DNA from: Hyphomicrobiales bacterium
GTDB taxonomy: Bacteria; Pseudomonadota; Alphaproteobacteria; Rhizobiales; Beijerinckiaceae
DNA: 64,000 bases
Reading direction: 5' to 3'
Assembly: GCA_027484655.1 (NCBI GenBank)
Contig: JAIXSM010000018.1
Coordinates: forward strand, 62,001-126,000
A program made the position numbers and the translations under genes. The notes under the pieces were generated by a model. The model did not search any database, was not told the DNA's origin, and saw only the letters and a program-made list of their open reading frames with translations. Of this stretch, positions 28,621 to 37,647 are shown piece by piece (position 1 is the stretch's first letter; each line of letters opens with the position of its first letter).

Positions 28621-28730
28621 CCTGGCTTCCTCTTGTCTGCGCTGGACGATGGGCCTTGCCTCTCAATCGTCAAACCATAATTTCGGCGCAACAGGCGGGC
28701 AATGCGCTGGCGTCGCCGCGGAGAAACAGA

Positions 28731-29582
28731 ATGTCATTCCGGACAAAGCACTTTATCTCGCTGGCCGCGTGGGCCGCGCTTGGCTTCTCCCTCACGGGGG
28801 CCTCTGCGCAGCAGGGCGCCGGCGCCGCCGCCGCGCCGCCGCTGGCCCCCCACCGCGCGGTCTATGACCTGAGCCTTATGAAAGGCGGAACCGGGCGCGG
28901 TCCTGTGGCTGCAAGCGGTCGCATCGTTTACGATTTCAGCGGCTCGTCCTGCGAGGGATACACCGTCGCGTTTCGTCAGTTCACGGAAATGACCCCAGCG
29001 GACGGCGAACCCAGCATCTCGGATATGCGGTCGACCACCTTCGAAAGCCCGGACCGCAAGACCATGCGCTTCCGTGTTGAGCACATGGAGGAGGGGCGCG
29101 TCACCAAGCGGGTCGATGGTTCTGCGATCCGATCAGGCGACGGCGCGCTGTCGCTGCAACTGCGTCAGCCGGCGCCCATGCAGGCGGACATCGATCATGA
29201 CGTGGTGTTCCCCACGGACATGACGCTGCGCACCCTTGACGCCGCGCGCGCGGGACAGACGATCCTGCCGCTGAAGGTTTTTGACGGCTCGGACACCGGC
29301 GACAAGATCTACCACACCATGAGCATCATCGGCCGCCCGTCCACGGCGCCGCTTGCGGATGCGAGCAAGGATGTTCCTTCCATGAAGGACATGCGCCGCT
29401 GGAGCGTTCGCGTCAGTTACTTCGATATCGACAAGCTGGACGCGCCGCCGGTCTACATCCTGTCGTTCCAGATGTGGGACAACGGCATATCAAGCGATCT
29501 TGTCATTGATTATGGCGATTTCCAGCTCAAGGGCTCCATGTCGAAGCTTGAGATGCTGCCTGTGAACGCCTGCCGGAACTGA
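28731..29582 (+). CDS. eipB: EipB-like envelope integrity protein (DUF1849)
   Basis: EipB is a periplasmic beta-spiral protein needed for envelope integrity in Brucella and conserved in alphaproteobacteria. The 283-residue protein has a signal peptide (FRTKHFISLAAWAALGFSL to ASAQ), then HRAVYDLSLMKGG, GRIVYDFSGSSCEGYTV and the C-terminal DYGDFQLKGSM and VNACRN. The two Cys residues (SSCEGY and NACRN) match the disulfide pair described for the family. GGAGA precedes the ATG at 28731; the longer track start is rejected. It is divergent from ridA. Confidence 0.9.
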   Translation: MSFRTKHFISLAAWAALGFSLTGASAQQGAGAAAAPPLAPHRAVYDLSLMKGGTGRGPVAASGRIVYDFSGSSCEGYTVAFRQFTEMTPADGEPSISDMRSTTFESPDRKTMRFRVEHMEEGRVTKRVDGSAIRSGDGALSLQLRQPAPMQADIDHDVVFPTDMTLRTLDAARAGQTILPLKVFDGSDTGDKIYHTMSIIGRPSTAPLADASKDVPSMKDMRRWSVRVSYFDIDKLDAPPVYILSFQMWDNGISSDLVIDYGDFQLKGSMSKLEMLPVNACRN

Positions 29583-29583
29583 G

Positions 29584-30870
29584 CTATTTCCGGCGCGCGC
29601 CGGGATCGAACAACAGGCCGCGCATCACCGCAGCGCTGCCGAATTTTTCCCGCAGGGCGTCAATCGCGCTCTCGGTTGCGCGCTCACGCGTCACGCTCGT
29701 GTCGGCCAGGTCGCCCTGATCGCACAAGCTAGCGTCGCGCAATGCCGAGGCGCCCACGCCGATGAGGCGGAAGCGCGTTCCATCCGTCTCCTTTTCGAGA
29801 AGCGCGCGGGCGGCCTCGAAAATCCGGCCGGCGAGTTGCGTTGGTTCCGGCAGGCTGCGGCTGCGCGTGCGCAAGCGAAAGTCCGCGGTCTTGAGTTTCA
29901 GCGTGATCGTCTCGCCGCCCAGCCCGCTCGCCTTGAGGCGCGCGGAAACCTTCTCGCTCAAAGCCAGCAGCACGCGGGCAAGCGCCTTCGCATCCGACAC
30001 ATCTTCTTCGAATGTGGTTTCAGCGGAGACGCTCTTCGTCTCGCGTTCCGGCGATACGGAGCGGTCATCGACGCCGTTGGCGAGGCGCCACAGCCGCTGT
30101 CCCTCACCGCCAAGGCGACGCATGAAATCGGTTTCGCTCAGGGCCTGAATGTCGCCGATGGTGCGGAAACCGTCGCGGGCGAGGCGCTCCTGCGCCACCG
30201 CGCCCACGCCCCATATGAGCCCCACGGGCTTGTCCGCGAGAAAACTGCGCGCCTGCGCGCGGCCAATGATGGCGAAACCCCGCGGCTTGTCGAGGTCGGA
30301 GGCGATCTTCGCCAAAAACTTGCAGTAACTCAGGCCCACTGAAACGGTGATGCCGATCTCCTTTTCGAGCTGCCGCGCAAAGCGGGCGAGCGTCAGCGCC
30401 GGGCTGCCCTGATGCAGCCGGTCAGTGCCGGCGAGATCGAGGAACGCCTCGTCGATGGACAGGGGCTCCACCTGCGGCGTGAGATCCAGCATCATCTCGC
30501 GCACCTGCCGCGCGACGGTTGTGTAGCGCGCCATATCGGGCTTGCGCACGACCGCGTCCGGACACAGCGCCAGCGCCTTGAACATCGGCATCGCGGAACG
30601 CACGCCAAACGTGCGCGCGATGTAGCAGCACGTGGCGACGACGCCCCGGCGTCCGCCGCCAACAATCAGCGGCTTGTCGCGCAGGGCAGGGTCGTCGCGC
30701 TTTTCCACGGCGGCGTAGAACGCGTCGCAGTCGATGTGCGCGATTGTGAGACTGTCGCGCTCGGGATGGGCGAGCAAGCGCGGCGAGCCGCACGCGTGAC
30801 ATCGGCGGGCCGCCGCAGGGCTCGGCGCGAGGCAATCGCGACAGAGTGAACTGGCGGCGCTTGCGCTCAC
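29584..30870 (-). CDS. dinB: DNA polymerase IV (Y-family)
   Basis: DinB is a translesion polymerase. The 428-residue protein shows [27 protein letters not shown] (catalytic Asp/Glu), [20 protein letters not shown] and the thumb/little-finger regions. It carries an N-terminal zinc-ribbon-like extension with two CxxC pairs (CRDC and CHAC) of about 40 residues before the polymerase core, seen in some alphaproteobacterial DinB proteins. GTG is used as start and overlaps the stop of the upstream DUF3572 gene by GTGA, so the two are coupled. It converges with eipB. Confidence 0.95.
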   Translation of the reverse strand: MSASAASSLCRDCLAPSPAAARRCHACGSPRLLAHPERDSLTIAHIDCDAFYAAVEKRDDPALRDKPLIVGGGRRGVVATCCYIARTFGVRSAMPMFKALALCPDAVVRKPDMARYTTVARQVREMMLDLTPQVEPLSIDEAFLDLAGTDRLHQGSPALTLARFARQLEKEIGITVSVGLSYCKFLAKIASDLDKPRGFAIIGRAQARSFLADKPVGLIWGVGAVAQERLARDGFRTIGDIQALSETDFMRRLGGEGQRLWRLANGVDDRSVSPERETKSVSAETTFEEDVSDAKALARVLLALSEKVSARLKASGLGGETITLKLKTADFRLRTRSRSLPEPTQLAGRIFEAARALLEKETDGTRFRLIGVGASALRDASLCDQGDLADTSVTRERATESAIDALREKFGSAAVMRGLLFDPGARRK

Positions 30871-31142
30871 CAGTCCTCCGCGGGCGGGCCGCCGAGCGCC
30901 CGCTGGGCGGCAGCGACTGTCTCGGGTCGCATATCCTTTTCCGCTGCATGAGCAATCAGCAGCGGTTCATCGGAGCACAGGTAATCAAGCACGCCGGCGA
31001 GGAAGCCGGGGGCGCCGGCAGCGGCGCGCAGGGCGGCCGGGTCAAGCCCCGTCACGGCGAGAAAGCGGTCCAGCCGCTCCGGGTCCGACGCGATGAAGGA
31101 AAGCGCTGATATCGCGATAGCTTCAGCTTGCTCCTGCCTCAT
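30867..31142 (-). CDS. DUF3572 domain protein
   Basis: The 91-residue protein matches the small helical DUF3572 family of Rhizobiales ([29 protein letters not shown], then [17 protein letters not shown]). GGAGGTG lies nine bases before the ATG at 31142, which sets the start; the track extension of 16 codons runs into the divergent divK promoter region. It is coupled to dinB by a four-base overlap. Function is unknown; the association with dinB suggests, without proving, a role in damage response. Confidence 0.85.
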   Translation of the reverse strand: MRQEQAEAIAISALSFIASDPERLDRFLAVTGLDPAALRAAAGAPGFLAGVLDYLCSDEPLLIAHAAEKDMRPETVAAAQRALGGPPAEDW

Positions 31143-31284
31143 TTTACGGCGCACCTCCGGATGATCGAATGTTGTGGCGCCGATTCTCATTTCGTCAAGG
31201 TTCGTGCGTTACCCTTACGGCGGTTCCAAGTTGCATTTTGCATTTCGCCCGCCCGCCACGAGGCGCGCCACGTCAGGACAGGGT

Positions 31285-31656
31285 ATGACCAAGACGGTCC
31301 TCATCGTAGAAGACAACGAGCTTAACATGAAGCTCTTCAACGATCTTCTGGAGGCGCATGGCTACCGGACGGTTCAGACGCGCAGCGGCGTCGAGGCGAT
31401 GGGTCTTGCCCGCGAGCATCGCCCCGACCTGATCCTGATGGATATCCAGTTGCCCGAGATTTCGGGGCTTCAGGTCGCCCGCTGGCTCAAGGACGATCTG
31501 GAGTTGCGCTCCATCCCTGTGATCGCCGTCACCGCGTTCGCCATGAAGGGAGACGAGGAGAAGATCCGCCAGGGCGGATGCGAAGCCTATATGTCCAAGC
31601 CGATTTCAGTAGCGAAGTTTCTCGAAACCGTCCGCAACTATGCGGGCGGCGCATGA
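31285..31656 (+). CDS. divK: cell-cycle response regulator DivK
   Basis: DivK is the single-domain response regulator that links the histidine kinases PleC/DivJ to the CtrA phosphorelay and so controls asymmetric division. The 123-residue receiver domain has the acidic pocket E9-D10, phospho-acceptor Asp53 in [10 protein letters not shown], Thr in [11 protein letters not shown] and Lys in YMSKPIS. AGGACAGGG precedes the ATG at 31285. It is followed 12 bases later by pleD, the arrangement seen in Caulobacter and Rhizobiales, and is divergent from DUF3572. Confidence 0.96.
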   Translation: MTKTVLIVEDNELNMKLFNDLLEAHGYRTVQTRSGVEAMGLAREHRPDLILMDIQLPEISGLQVARWLKDDLELRSIPVIAVTAFAMKGDEEKIRQGGCEAYMSKPISVAKFLETVRNYAGGA

Positions 31657-31668
31657 GGATATGTGTTC

Positions 31669-33042
31669 ATGACTGCTCGCGTTCTCGTGGTCGACGACCT
31701 GTTGCCGAACATCAAGCTTCTCGAAGCGCGTCTTTCGGCTGAGTACTTCGGAGTCCTTGCCGCCACGAACGGGCCTGACGCGCTGAGGATCTGCGCGCGC
31801 GGCGAGTGCGATCTGGTTTTGCTCGACGTCATGATGCCGGGCATGGACGGGTTCGAGGTGTGCCGGCGCCTGAAGTCGGATCCCGCCACCGCCCATCTTC
31901 CTGTGGTGATGGTGACGGCGCTCGACCAGCCAGCGGATCGCGTGCGCGGCCTTGACGCTGGCGCGGATGATTTTCTCACCAAGCCTGTGGACGAAGTCGC
32001 GCTGATCGCACGCGTTCGCTCGCTCGCGCGCCTCAAGCTGACCCTCGATGAATTGCGCAATCGCTGCGCTACTGCGGTCGATCTGGGCGCAGGCGGAAAG
32101 CTGGCCGAGGCCATCGGCGACTCCGGCGCCAACGGGCGAATTCTGCTTGTGGATGACCGGCAGAACTCCTCGCGCCTGATCGAAGGCACACTGACCAGCC
32201 AGAAGCAGCGGATCGAGGTGGAGCCGAGCCCCGCGCGGGCTTTGGAGCGCGCGGCGAACGGCGACTACGAGTTGCTGATCCTGTCTCTCAATCTGCACGA
32301 GTTCGACGGCTTGCGCCTCTGCGCGCAATTGCGCTCCATGGAGCAGACGCGGCACACGCCGATCCTGCTGATCGCTGATCTCGAAGACCGTGCGCGGGTG
32401 CTGCGCGGTCTCGATCTCGGCGTGAACGACTATCTCGCGCGCCCTATCGACCGGAATGAGCTGATCGCGCGGGTGCGCACGCAACTGCGTCGCAAGCGTT
32501 ACGCGGACGCCCTCCGCTCAAGCCTTGCGGAGTCGTTGCAGATGGCCATCGTTGATCCGCTTACGGGTCTTAACAACCGGCGCTATCTGGAAACCCATCT
32601 CGCGGGATTGCTGGACCAGTCGGCAAGTCGCGGACAACCACTGTCGATGATGGTCCTCGACATCGATCACTTCAAGGCGATCAATGACACCTATGGCCAC
32701 GATGTGGGCGACGAGGTGCTGCGCGCCTTCGCCAAGCGCGTAAGGGAGGTTACCCGCGAGGCGGATCTGGTCTGCCGTCTCGGAGGCGAGGAGTTCGTGG
32801 TCCTGATGCCCGACTCCGATGCTGTCTCCGCCGCCGTCATTGCGGAACGGGTGAGATACGCCATCGAGGCGCAGCCATTCGTGGTGAGCGGCACGGCGCG
32901 GCCGGTCCCGGTGACGGTCTCCATCGGCCTGGCCGAATCGCGGGGCGAGCGGAGCCCCGATTCGTTCTTCCGCCGGGCCGACAAGGCCTTGTACCGGTCG
33001 AAGAGCGAAGGCAGAAACCGGGTGACGCTGGCCGCCGCATAG
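31669..33042 (+). CDS. pleD: diguanylate cyclase response regulator PleD
   Basis: PleD makes c-di-GMP on phosphorylation and drives polar differentiation. The 457-residue protein has receiver 1 (Asp53 in LLDVMMPGMDG), a second, degenerate receiver used as a dimerisation adaptor (ILLVDDRQNSSRL, with Asn rather than a phospho-Asp in SLNLHEFDG), and a GGDEF domain. The active site is GGEEF at 372-376, and the product-inhibition I-site RxxD (READ) lies at 363-366. GAGGAT precedes the ATG at 31669; a GTG two codons earlier is possible. It is co-transcribed with divK. Confidence 0.96.
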   Translation: MTARVLVVDDLLPNIKLLEARLSAEYFGVLAATNGPDALRICARGECDLVLLDVMMPGMDGFEVCRRLKSDPATAHLPVVMVTALDQPADRVRGLDAGADDFLTKPVDEVALIARVRSLARLKLTLDELRNRCATAVDLGAGGKLAEAIGDSGANGRILLVDDRQNSSRLIEGTLTSQKQRIEVEPSPARALERAANGDYELLILSLNLHEFDGLRLCAQLRSMEQTRHTPILLIADLEDRARVLRGLDLGVNDYLARPIDRNELIARVRTQLRRKRYADALRSSLAESLQMAIVDPLTGLNNRRYLETHLAGLLDQSASRGQPLSMMVLDIDHFKAINDTYGHDVGDEVLRAFAKRVREVTREADLVCRLGGEEFVVLMPDSDAVSAAVIAERVRYAIEAQPFVVSGTARPVPVTVSIGLAESRGERSPDSFFRRADKALYRSKSEGRNRVTLAAA

Positions 33043-33552
33043 GCCGCCCCAATTTTGTCGTTTTGGCCGACGAAACAAACGTAATCGCGAGTAAGTGATT
33101 CGTCTCGTATGGCGCGATATTTGTGCGCATTAGTCTTGCTTGTTAAGCACCCTGCGCAAACGCCGTTGCCGGCGTTTCCGCGCTCAAGTACCGTCCGGCA
33201 TCGCTCGATGAATGTCGGGCTGCGAGAAACCCTACGGAGTGCTCAGGTCCGCCGCATCTCCTGGGTCCGTGGGGTAGGCCGGTCGGCGCGGTTCAGGAGT
33301 GGCCTCCTCAGAACATGCGCTGACCGGCCACCTTGTTTCTTCTTGCTTCTTTCGCGAGCGCCTCAGGAAGCCGTCGGCTGGACGGATTTATCCGGCGGGA
33401 AGGTTTCACCGCACAAACCGCGGCTGGCCTTGCGCGCGCGGCCCCGACGTGCCCGACCTTCCGCCCGGATCTGCAATCGAAAATTTATCGTTGAGGCGGC
33501 CAACGACGCAGCGCGATGGGCGTCGTCTTTGCGCACATGTTCGCCAAAAACA
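33043..33552. other. long pleD-rpmG intergenic region
   Basis: This 510-base gap contains no supportable protein gene; the ORFs listed there have no family features. It holds the structured element at 33229-33329 described separately. After that comes a pyrimidine-rich stretch (CCTTGTTTCTTCTTGCTTCTTT), a CCGTC/GACGG hairpin near 33372-33386, and unremarkable sequence up to the rpmG terminator. Confidence 0.5.
33229..33329 (+). ncRNA. candidate structured RNA, two adjacent long hairpins
   Basis: Hairpin 1 pairs ACCCTACGGA (33229-33238) with TCCGTGGGGT (33266-33275) and stacks CTCAGG on CCTGGG inside. Hairpin 2 pairs GGCCGGTCGGCGC (33277-33289) with GCGCTGACCGGCC (33317-33329), then GTTC with GAAC and GGAG with CTCC around the loop TGGC. 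One base separates the two. Each of the three main helices contains one G-U pair that is valid only in the plus-strand transcript; on the minus strand these become A-C mismatches. That fixes the likely strand. A pyrimidine-rich tract follows. It does not resemble SRP RNA, 6S RNA, RNase P or tmRNA motifs. It could be an independent sRNA or a pleD 3' element. Confidence 0.5.
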
Positions 33553-33578
33553 AAAAGGGCTGCCGAAGCAGCCCTTTT
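33553..33578 (-). terminator. intrinsic terminator of rpmG
   Basis: Arms GGGCTGC (33557-33563) and GCAGCCC (33568-33574) flank CGAA, with AAAA before and TTTT after. On the minus strand the loop reads TTCG, a very stable tetraloop, and the hairpin lies 21 bases after the rpmG stop. The A/T flanks make it potentially bidirectional. Confidence 0.9.
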
Positions 33579-33598
33579 GTCGCAGGTTCGCGAAAGCC

Positions 33599-33766
33599 TT
33601 ACTTGATCTTGGCTTCCTTGAACTCGACGTGCTTCTTCGCCACCGGGTCATACTTGCGGTAGCTCAGCTTCTCGGTCTTCGTGCGCGCGTTCTTGGACGT
33701 CACGTAGAAATAACCGGTGTCGGCGGTCGACACGAGCTTGATCTTGATGTTGGCGGCCTTGGCCAT
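33599..33766 (-). CDS. rpmG: 50S ribosomal protein L33
   Basis: This 55-codon gene is too short for the ORF track. The minus-strand translation begins [18 protein letters not shown] and continues with [15 protein letters not shown] and [17 protein letters not shown], an unambiguous L33. It lacks the CxxC pairs of the zinc-binding paralogue, so it is the zinc-independent form. It has its own terminator downstream. Its position after pleD and before the rnr cluster is common in Rhizobiales. Confidence 0.97.
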   Translation of the reverse strand: MAKAANIKIKLVSTADTGYFYVTSKNARTKTEKLSYRKYDPVAKKHVEFKEAKIK

Positions 33767-33850
33767 TTCGAAGTCCGATCATTCGTGGAAATCTGAGCGC
33801 AAAATACGGATGGAGCCACGTAAGTCAAGGATCGCGCGGCCCGGCGCAGA

Positions 33851-34609
33851 CTAGAGTTCGTCGCGCCGCCATCCGCCCGGTCCCACCCGGTACCACGGCG
33901 CCGGCATCCACATGGGCATTCCCGCCGTCACCCGACGCTCCAGCTCCCGCAGGATGACTGCGGAAATAAGGGCGAGGTCAAGATCCTGGGCGTCTTTCAG
34001 GGGGATCCACAGGGTCTCGACCAGTTCTGCGTCCGGTCCAACGGCGCCGTCCACCTGGCCGCAAATCGCGGTGGCGTCGGCCGCCAGAAAAACGGTGTCA
34101 TAACGCCGCGGCAACCGCGGCGGGGTCGTGGCCCGGGCGACCAGATGCAACGGTTCAAGGTCCGGGTAGACGCCGTGCGCGGCGTAGGCCGCCCAGCCGG
34201 CAGGCGCAGCGTCGGGCTGCCCGTACTCGCGGGTGCCCACGATGACGCCCGTTTCCTCAAAGGTCTCGCGAATGGCGGCCAGCGCCAGCGCGCGGGGCAG
34301 GGTGGGGGACGCGGGCGTGACCTTCGCGAGCCGCGCTTCCACCGGGCCGGGCAGCGCGCCGGCGACATTCATGCGGCGGTCGTCCGGGTCGAGGCCACCG
34401 CCGGGAAAAACATACTTGCCCGGCAGGAACGCGTCAGCGGGATGCCGCCGGCCCATGAGCACCCTGGGAGAGGGGCCGGACCGGTCGATCAGGATGAGGG
34501 AGGAGGCGAGACGCGGGCGCGCCGCGGTTGGCGGTTTGCCCTTCAGGGTGGCCCACACCTTCTCGTTGAGGATGGGCGCGTAGTCGGCAAGATCAGCAGG
34601 AACTGGCAC
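33851..34609 (-). CDS. Nudix hydrolase, CoA-pyrophosphatase/NUDT19-like
   Basis: The 252-residue protein has a Nudix helix split by an insertion: GKYVFPGGGLDPDD, then about 35 residues later AAIRETFEETGV, which holds the REUxEExGU core. Long spacing between the Gly-Gly and the RE-box is typical of NUDT19/NUDT7-like members that act on CoA-type or larger diphosphate substrates. Start is the GTG at 34609 with only weak GAGA upstream. It follows the DUF983 gene by 15 bases on the same strand, so it is probably the last gene of the rnr-DUF983-Nudix unit. Confidence 0.88.
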   Translation of the reverse strand: MPVPADLADYAPILNEKVWATLKGKPPTAARPRLASSLILIDRSGPSPRVLMGRRHPADAFLPGKYVFPGGGLDPDDRRMNVAGALPGPVEARLAKVTPASPTLPRALALAAIRETFEETGVIVGTREYGQPDAAPAGWAAYAAHGVYPDLEPLHLVARATTPPRLPRRYDTVFLAADATAICGQVDGAVGPDAELVETLWIPLKDAQDLDLALISAVILRELERRVTAGMPMWMPAPWYRVGPGGWRRDEL

Positions 34610-34624
34610 AGGGTCTCGCGAGGT

Positions 34625-35068
34625 TTACGGCCCCCGCGACGCCGATGGCAGCGTGGTCCCGAACCCGTGCATTCTGAGCGCCCACTGGTAGGCGATCAAG
34701 GCCCCCTTGAAGCGTGGCAGGAGCCAAAGCGACATCACGATAGCGACGATAGGCCACACGGTCATGTGAACCCACATGGGCGATTGCGGCCAGCGATCGT
34801 CGGCGAACATCAGCAGCGCGATCACCACGTGCCCGACGAAGAAGATCGTCAGATACGGCGGCGCGTCGTCAGCGCGCTGATGGTGCAACTCTTCGCCGCA
34901 GGAGGGGCAGGCGTCGTTGACCTTCAGATAGGCGCGGAACATGGCGCCCTCGCCGCAGTGCGGGCAGCGCATGGAGAACCCGCGCTTGGCGGCCTGCCAC
35001 CAGTCACGCGGCGCTTCGGCCAAATGTGTGTGCGTATCGACGTCACCCAGGTCTCTGGCCATGGACAT
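34625..35068 (-). CDS. DUF983 domain membrane protein
   Basis: The 147-residue protein has a zinc-ribbon-like pair of CxxC motifs (MRCPHCGEGAMF and CPSCGEEL) followed by two transmembrane helices (YLTIFFVGHVVIALLMF and VWPIVAIVMSLWLL), the DUF983 layout. GGAGAGCTGA precedes the ATG at 35068. It is 13 bases from the end of rnr and co-directional with it and the Nudix gene; this trio recurs in Rhizobiales. Its function is unknown. Confidence 0.9.
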   Translation of the reverse strand: MSMARDLGDVDTHTHLAEAPRDWWQAAKRGFSMRCPHCGEGAMFRAYLKVNDACPSCGEELHHQRADDAPPYLTIFFVGHVVIALLMFADDRWPQSPMWVHMTVWPIVAIVMSLWLLPRFKGALIAYQWALRMHGFGTTLPSASRGP

Positions 35069-35081
35069 TCAGCTCTCCACC

Positions 35082-37484
35082 TTACCGCTGCCGGTCGCGA
35101 TTCCGCCCGCCAGCGGGCCCAGCCGCCTTATGTGACCGCGCGGACCGCTTGCGTGAAGGAGGCGTCTTGTCGCGCTGCGGCGGCTTGCGGCCCTTGGCCG
35201 CCCCCCCTCTCTGCATCCGCCCGCGGCCCTCGCTGAGGATTTCGAACCGCAGCGCGCCGGCGAACGGCGCAGCCTCCAGCAGCCGCACCTCTATGGTGTC
35301 GCCGAGCCGGTAGGTTTCTCCAGTGCGCGAGCCGACCAGCGCATGGAGGTGCTCTTCGTGGCGGAAGTAGTCGTTGCCGATGGTGGCGGCGGGCACGAAA
35401 CCGTCCGCCCCGGTGTCGGCGAGCTTCACGAACAACCCGGAGCGCGTCACGCCCGAGATGCGGCCTTCGAATGAGGCGCCGATCTGTTCGGACAGGAACG
35501 TGGCGATCAGCCTGTCCTTCGTCTCGCGCTCGGCGGTCATGGCGCGGCGCTCCGCTGCGGAGATTCGCGCCGCGACTTCCGCCAGTTCGTCCGGAGCAGT
35601 GCCCGGCAGGCCATCCTCGCCAAACTTGAGGGCGCGGATCAGCGCGCGATGCACGATGAGATCCGCGTAGCGCCGGATGGGTGAGGTGAAGTGCGCGTAG
35701 CGGCGCAGGTTCAGGCCGAAGTGCCCATAGTTTTCCGCCACGTACTCGGCCTGCGCCTGGCTGCGCAGCACCACCTCGTTGACGATGCTCTCGTGCTCCG
35801 TCTCGCGCACGCGCGCCAGAATGCCGTTGAAGTTCTGCGGCTTCAGCGTCTGCCCTTTCGCCAGCTTGATGCCGATGGTGGACAGGAACTCGCTCAACCC
35901 GTGCAGCTTTTCGATGCTCGGCGCATCGTGCGCGCGATAGATCAGCGCCTGGCTGCGACTCTCCAGCGTTTCCGCCGCCGCGACGTTGGCGAGGATCATG
36001 AACTCCTCGATCAGCCGGTGCGCGTCCAGACGCGGCGGCGTGAACACGCGGTCCACCTTGCCTTCTGGCGTCAGAATGAGCTTGCGCTCGGGCAGATCGA
36101 GATCCAGCGGCGAGCGATGGGTCCGCGCTATTCTGAGCGCGTGATACGCCTCCCAAAGCGGCTTGAGCACGGGCTCCAGCAGCGGCTTGGTCAGCTCGTC
36201 CGGCCACCCGTCGATGGCGGCCTGCGCTTGTGGATACGCGACCTTCGCGGCCGAGCGCATCATGATGCGATGGAACGAGTGCCGCAGCTTGCGGCCCTCC
36301 TTGTTGATGACCATCTGCACGGCGAGCGCGGGGCGATCCTCCAACGGGCGCAGCGAGCACAGGTCGTTCGAGATCCGCTCCGGCAGCATCGGCACGACGC
36401 GGTCGGGGAAATACACCGAGTTGCCGCGATCCAGCGCTTCGCGATCCAGCGCCGAGCCCGGCGCCACGTAGGCGGCCACATCCGCGATGGCGACGGTGAG
36501 CACGAACCCGCCCGCGTTCTCGGGGTCGTCGTCGTGGCGGGCGTGCACCGCGTCGTCATGGTCCTTGGCGTCGGCGGGATCGATGGTGATGAGCGGCAGT
36601 TCGCGCCAGTCCTCGCGCCCGACCAGCTTTGCAGGCTTCGCCTTTTCGGCCTCCGCGATGGTCTCGGGCCGGAAGACATGGGGAATGCCGTGCGTATAGA
36701 GCGCAATTTGTGAAATCGCGCGCTCGTTGTCGATGGCGCCCAGCCGCTCCATCACCTTCGCGACCGGGCGCATCCCGCGCCCGGCGCGCAGCACGTCTAC
36801 GGAGACGAGATCGCCGTCGCGCGCGCCGCCTTCGCCGCCGGGCAGGATCGAGAGTTCGCGGTCGAGATTCTTCTTGTCGATGGGCAGCAGCAGGCCGCCG
36901 CCGTGGGGCAGGGACTTGAACACGCCGAGCTGCTGCGGCCGCTCGCGCGACAGCAGCTTGATGACGCGGCCTTCATACTGCGGCTCGCCCTTTTTCGCGT
37001 CGTGAATGAACTCTGTGCGGATGAGCGCGCGGTCGCCAACGCCGGCCGCCGGCTGGCCGGGGCGGGGCTTGCGCGGCGTGTAGACCGCGATGCGCGGGGG
37101 CGCGCCGAGTTCAGCCTCGTCCCATTCCACCGGGCGCGCCAGCAATTCGCCATCAGCGTCGCGCCCCGTGATGTCCGCCAGCACCACTGCGGGCAGCTGC
37201 CCCTTTTTGTGCAGGGTTTTGCCGCGTTTTTCGAGCGCGCCTTCCGCCTCAAGCTCTTTCAGGATGCGCTTGAGCGGAATGCGGTCGGCGCCCTTGAGGC
37301 CGAACGCGCGCGCGATCTCCCGTTTGCCGATCTTGTCCGGCGGCGTGCGGCCCTCCGCAAGGGCCGCGTCCCGCTCGCGGGCGATGAACGCAAGGATGTC
37401 TTCGCGGGTGGGCATGGCGGGCGCGGCTGGCGCGGCTTGACGGGTCGCTCGGGTCTCTGTGTTCGCCGCTGGTTTCTTCGCCAC
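35082..37484 (-). CDS. rnr: ribonuclease R
   Basis: RNase R degrades structured RNA 3' to 5' and takes part in rRNA quality control and trans-translation. The 800-residue protein has an N-terminal winged-helix region, cold-shock domains, the RNB catalytic domain with the metal-binding cluster ITIDPADAKDHDDAVHA, the conserved YAHFTSPIRRYADLIVHRAL, and a C-terminal S1 domain (FEGRISGVTRSGLFVKL) followed by a basic Arg/Lys tail. The N-terminus has an extra Ala/Thr-rich lead of about 25 residues. It begins the leftward unit rnr-DUF983-Nudix. Confidence 0.97.
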   Translation of the reverse strand: MAKKPAANTETRATRQAAPAAPAMPTREDILAFIARERDAALAEGRTPPDKIGKREIARAFGLKGADRIPLKRILKELEAEGALEKRGKTLHKKGQLPAVVLADITGRDADGELLARPVEWDEAELGAPPRIAVYTPRKPRPGQPAAGVGDRALIRTEFIHDAKKGEPQYEGRVIKLLSRERPQQLGVFKSLPHGGGLLLPIDKKNLDRELSILPGGEGGARDGDLVSVDVLRAGRGMRPVAKVMERLGAIDNERAISQIALYTHGIPHVFRPETIAEAEKAKPAKLVGREDWRELPLITIDPADAKDHDDAVHARHDDDPENAGGFVLTVAIADVAAYVAPGSALDREALDRGNSVYFPDRVVPMLPERISNDLCSLRPLEDRPALAVQMVINKEGRKLRHSFHRIMMRSAAKVAYPQAQAAIDGWPDELTKPLLEPVLKPLWEAYHALRIARTHRSPLDLDLPERKLILTPEGKVDRVFTPPRLDAHRLIEEFMILANVAAAETLESRSQALIYRAHDAPSIEKLHGLSEFLSTIGIKLAKGQTLKPQNFNGILARVRETEHESIVNEVVLRSQAQAEYVAENYGHFGLNLRRYAHFTSPIRRYADLIVHRALIRALKFGEDGLPGTAPDELAEVAARISAAERRAMTAERETKDRLIATFLSEQIGASFEGRISGVTRSGLFVKLADTGADGFVPAATIGNDYFRHEEHLHALVGSRTGETYRLGDTIEVRLLEAAPFAGALRFEILSEGRGRMQRGGAAKGRKPPQRDKTPPSRKRSARSHKAAGPAGGRNRDRQR

Positions 37485-37647
37485 GTGTGGCCCTTCTCCG
37501 CTCGCCGGCGCTGTGGCGTGGCAACGCCGCGCCGGCTCTGCGGTTCACTGTAGCGGCAGCGCGCGCGCATTCCAAACGGGGCGGGGGCGCACTCCAACCT
37601 TGCAGAACGAAGCACGTCATGGCGGCGAAGCAAGCGAGGTCCGCTGG

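Noticed and set aside
33229-33329. Possibility that the structured element is 4.5S, 6S, RNase P or tmRNA
   Set aside because: The diagnostic motifs (GGAAGCAG-type SRP loop, 6S central bubble, RNase P core, tmRNA tag) are absent; two separate hairpins do not match those folds.
33109-33606. 165-codon ORF(s) in the pleD-rpmG gap
   Set aside because: Composition is that of non-coding sequence, they run across the rpmG terminator, and the region folds strongly as RNA.
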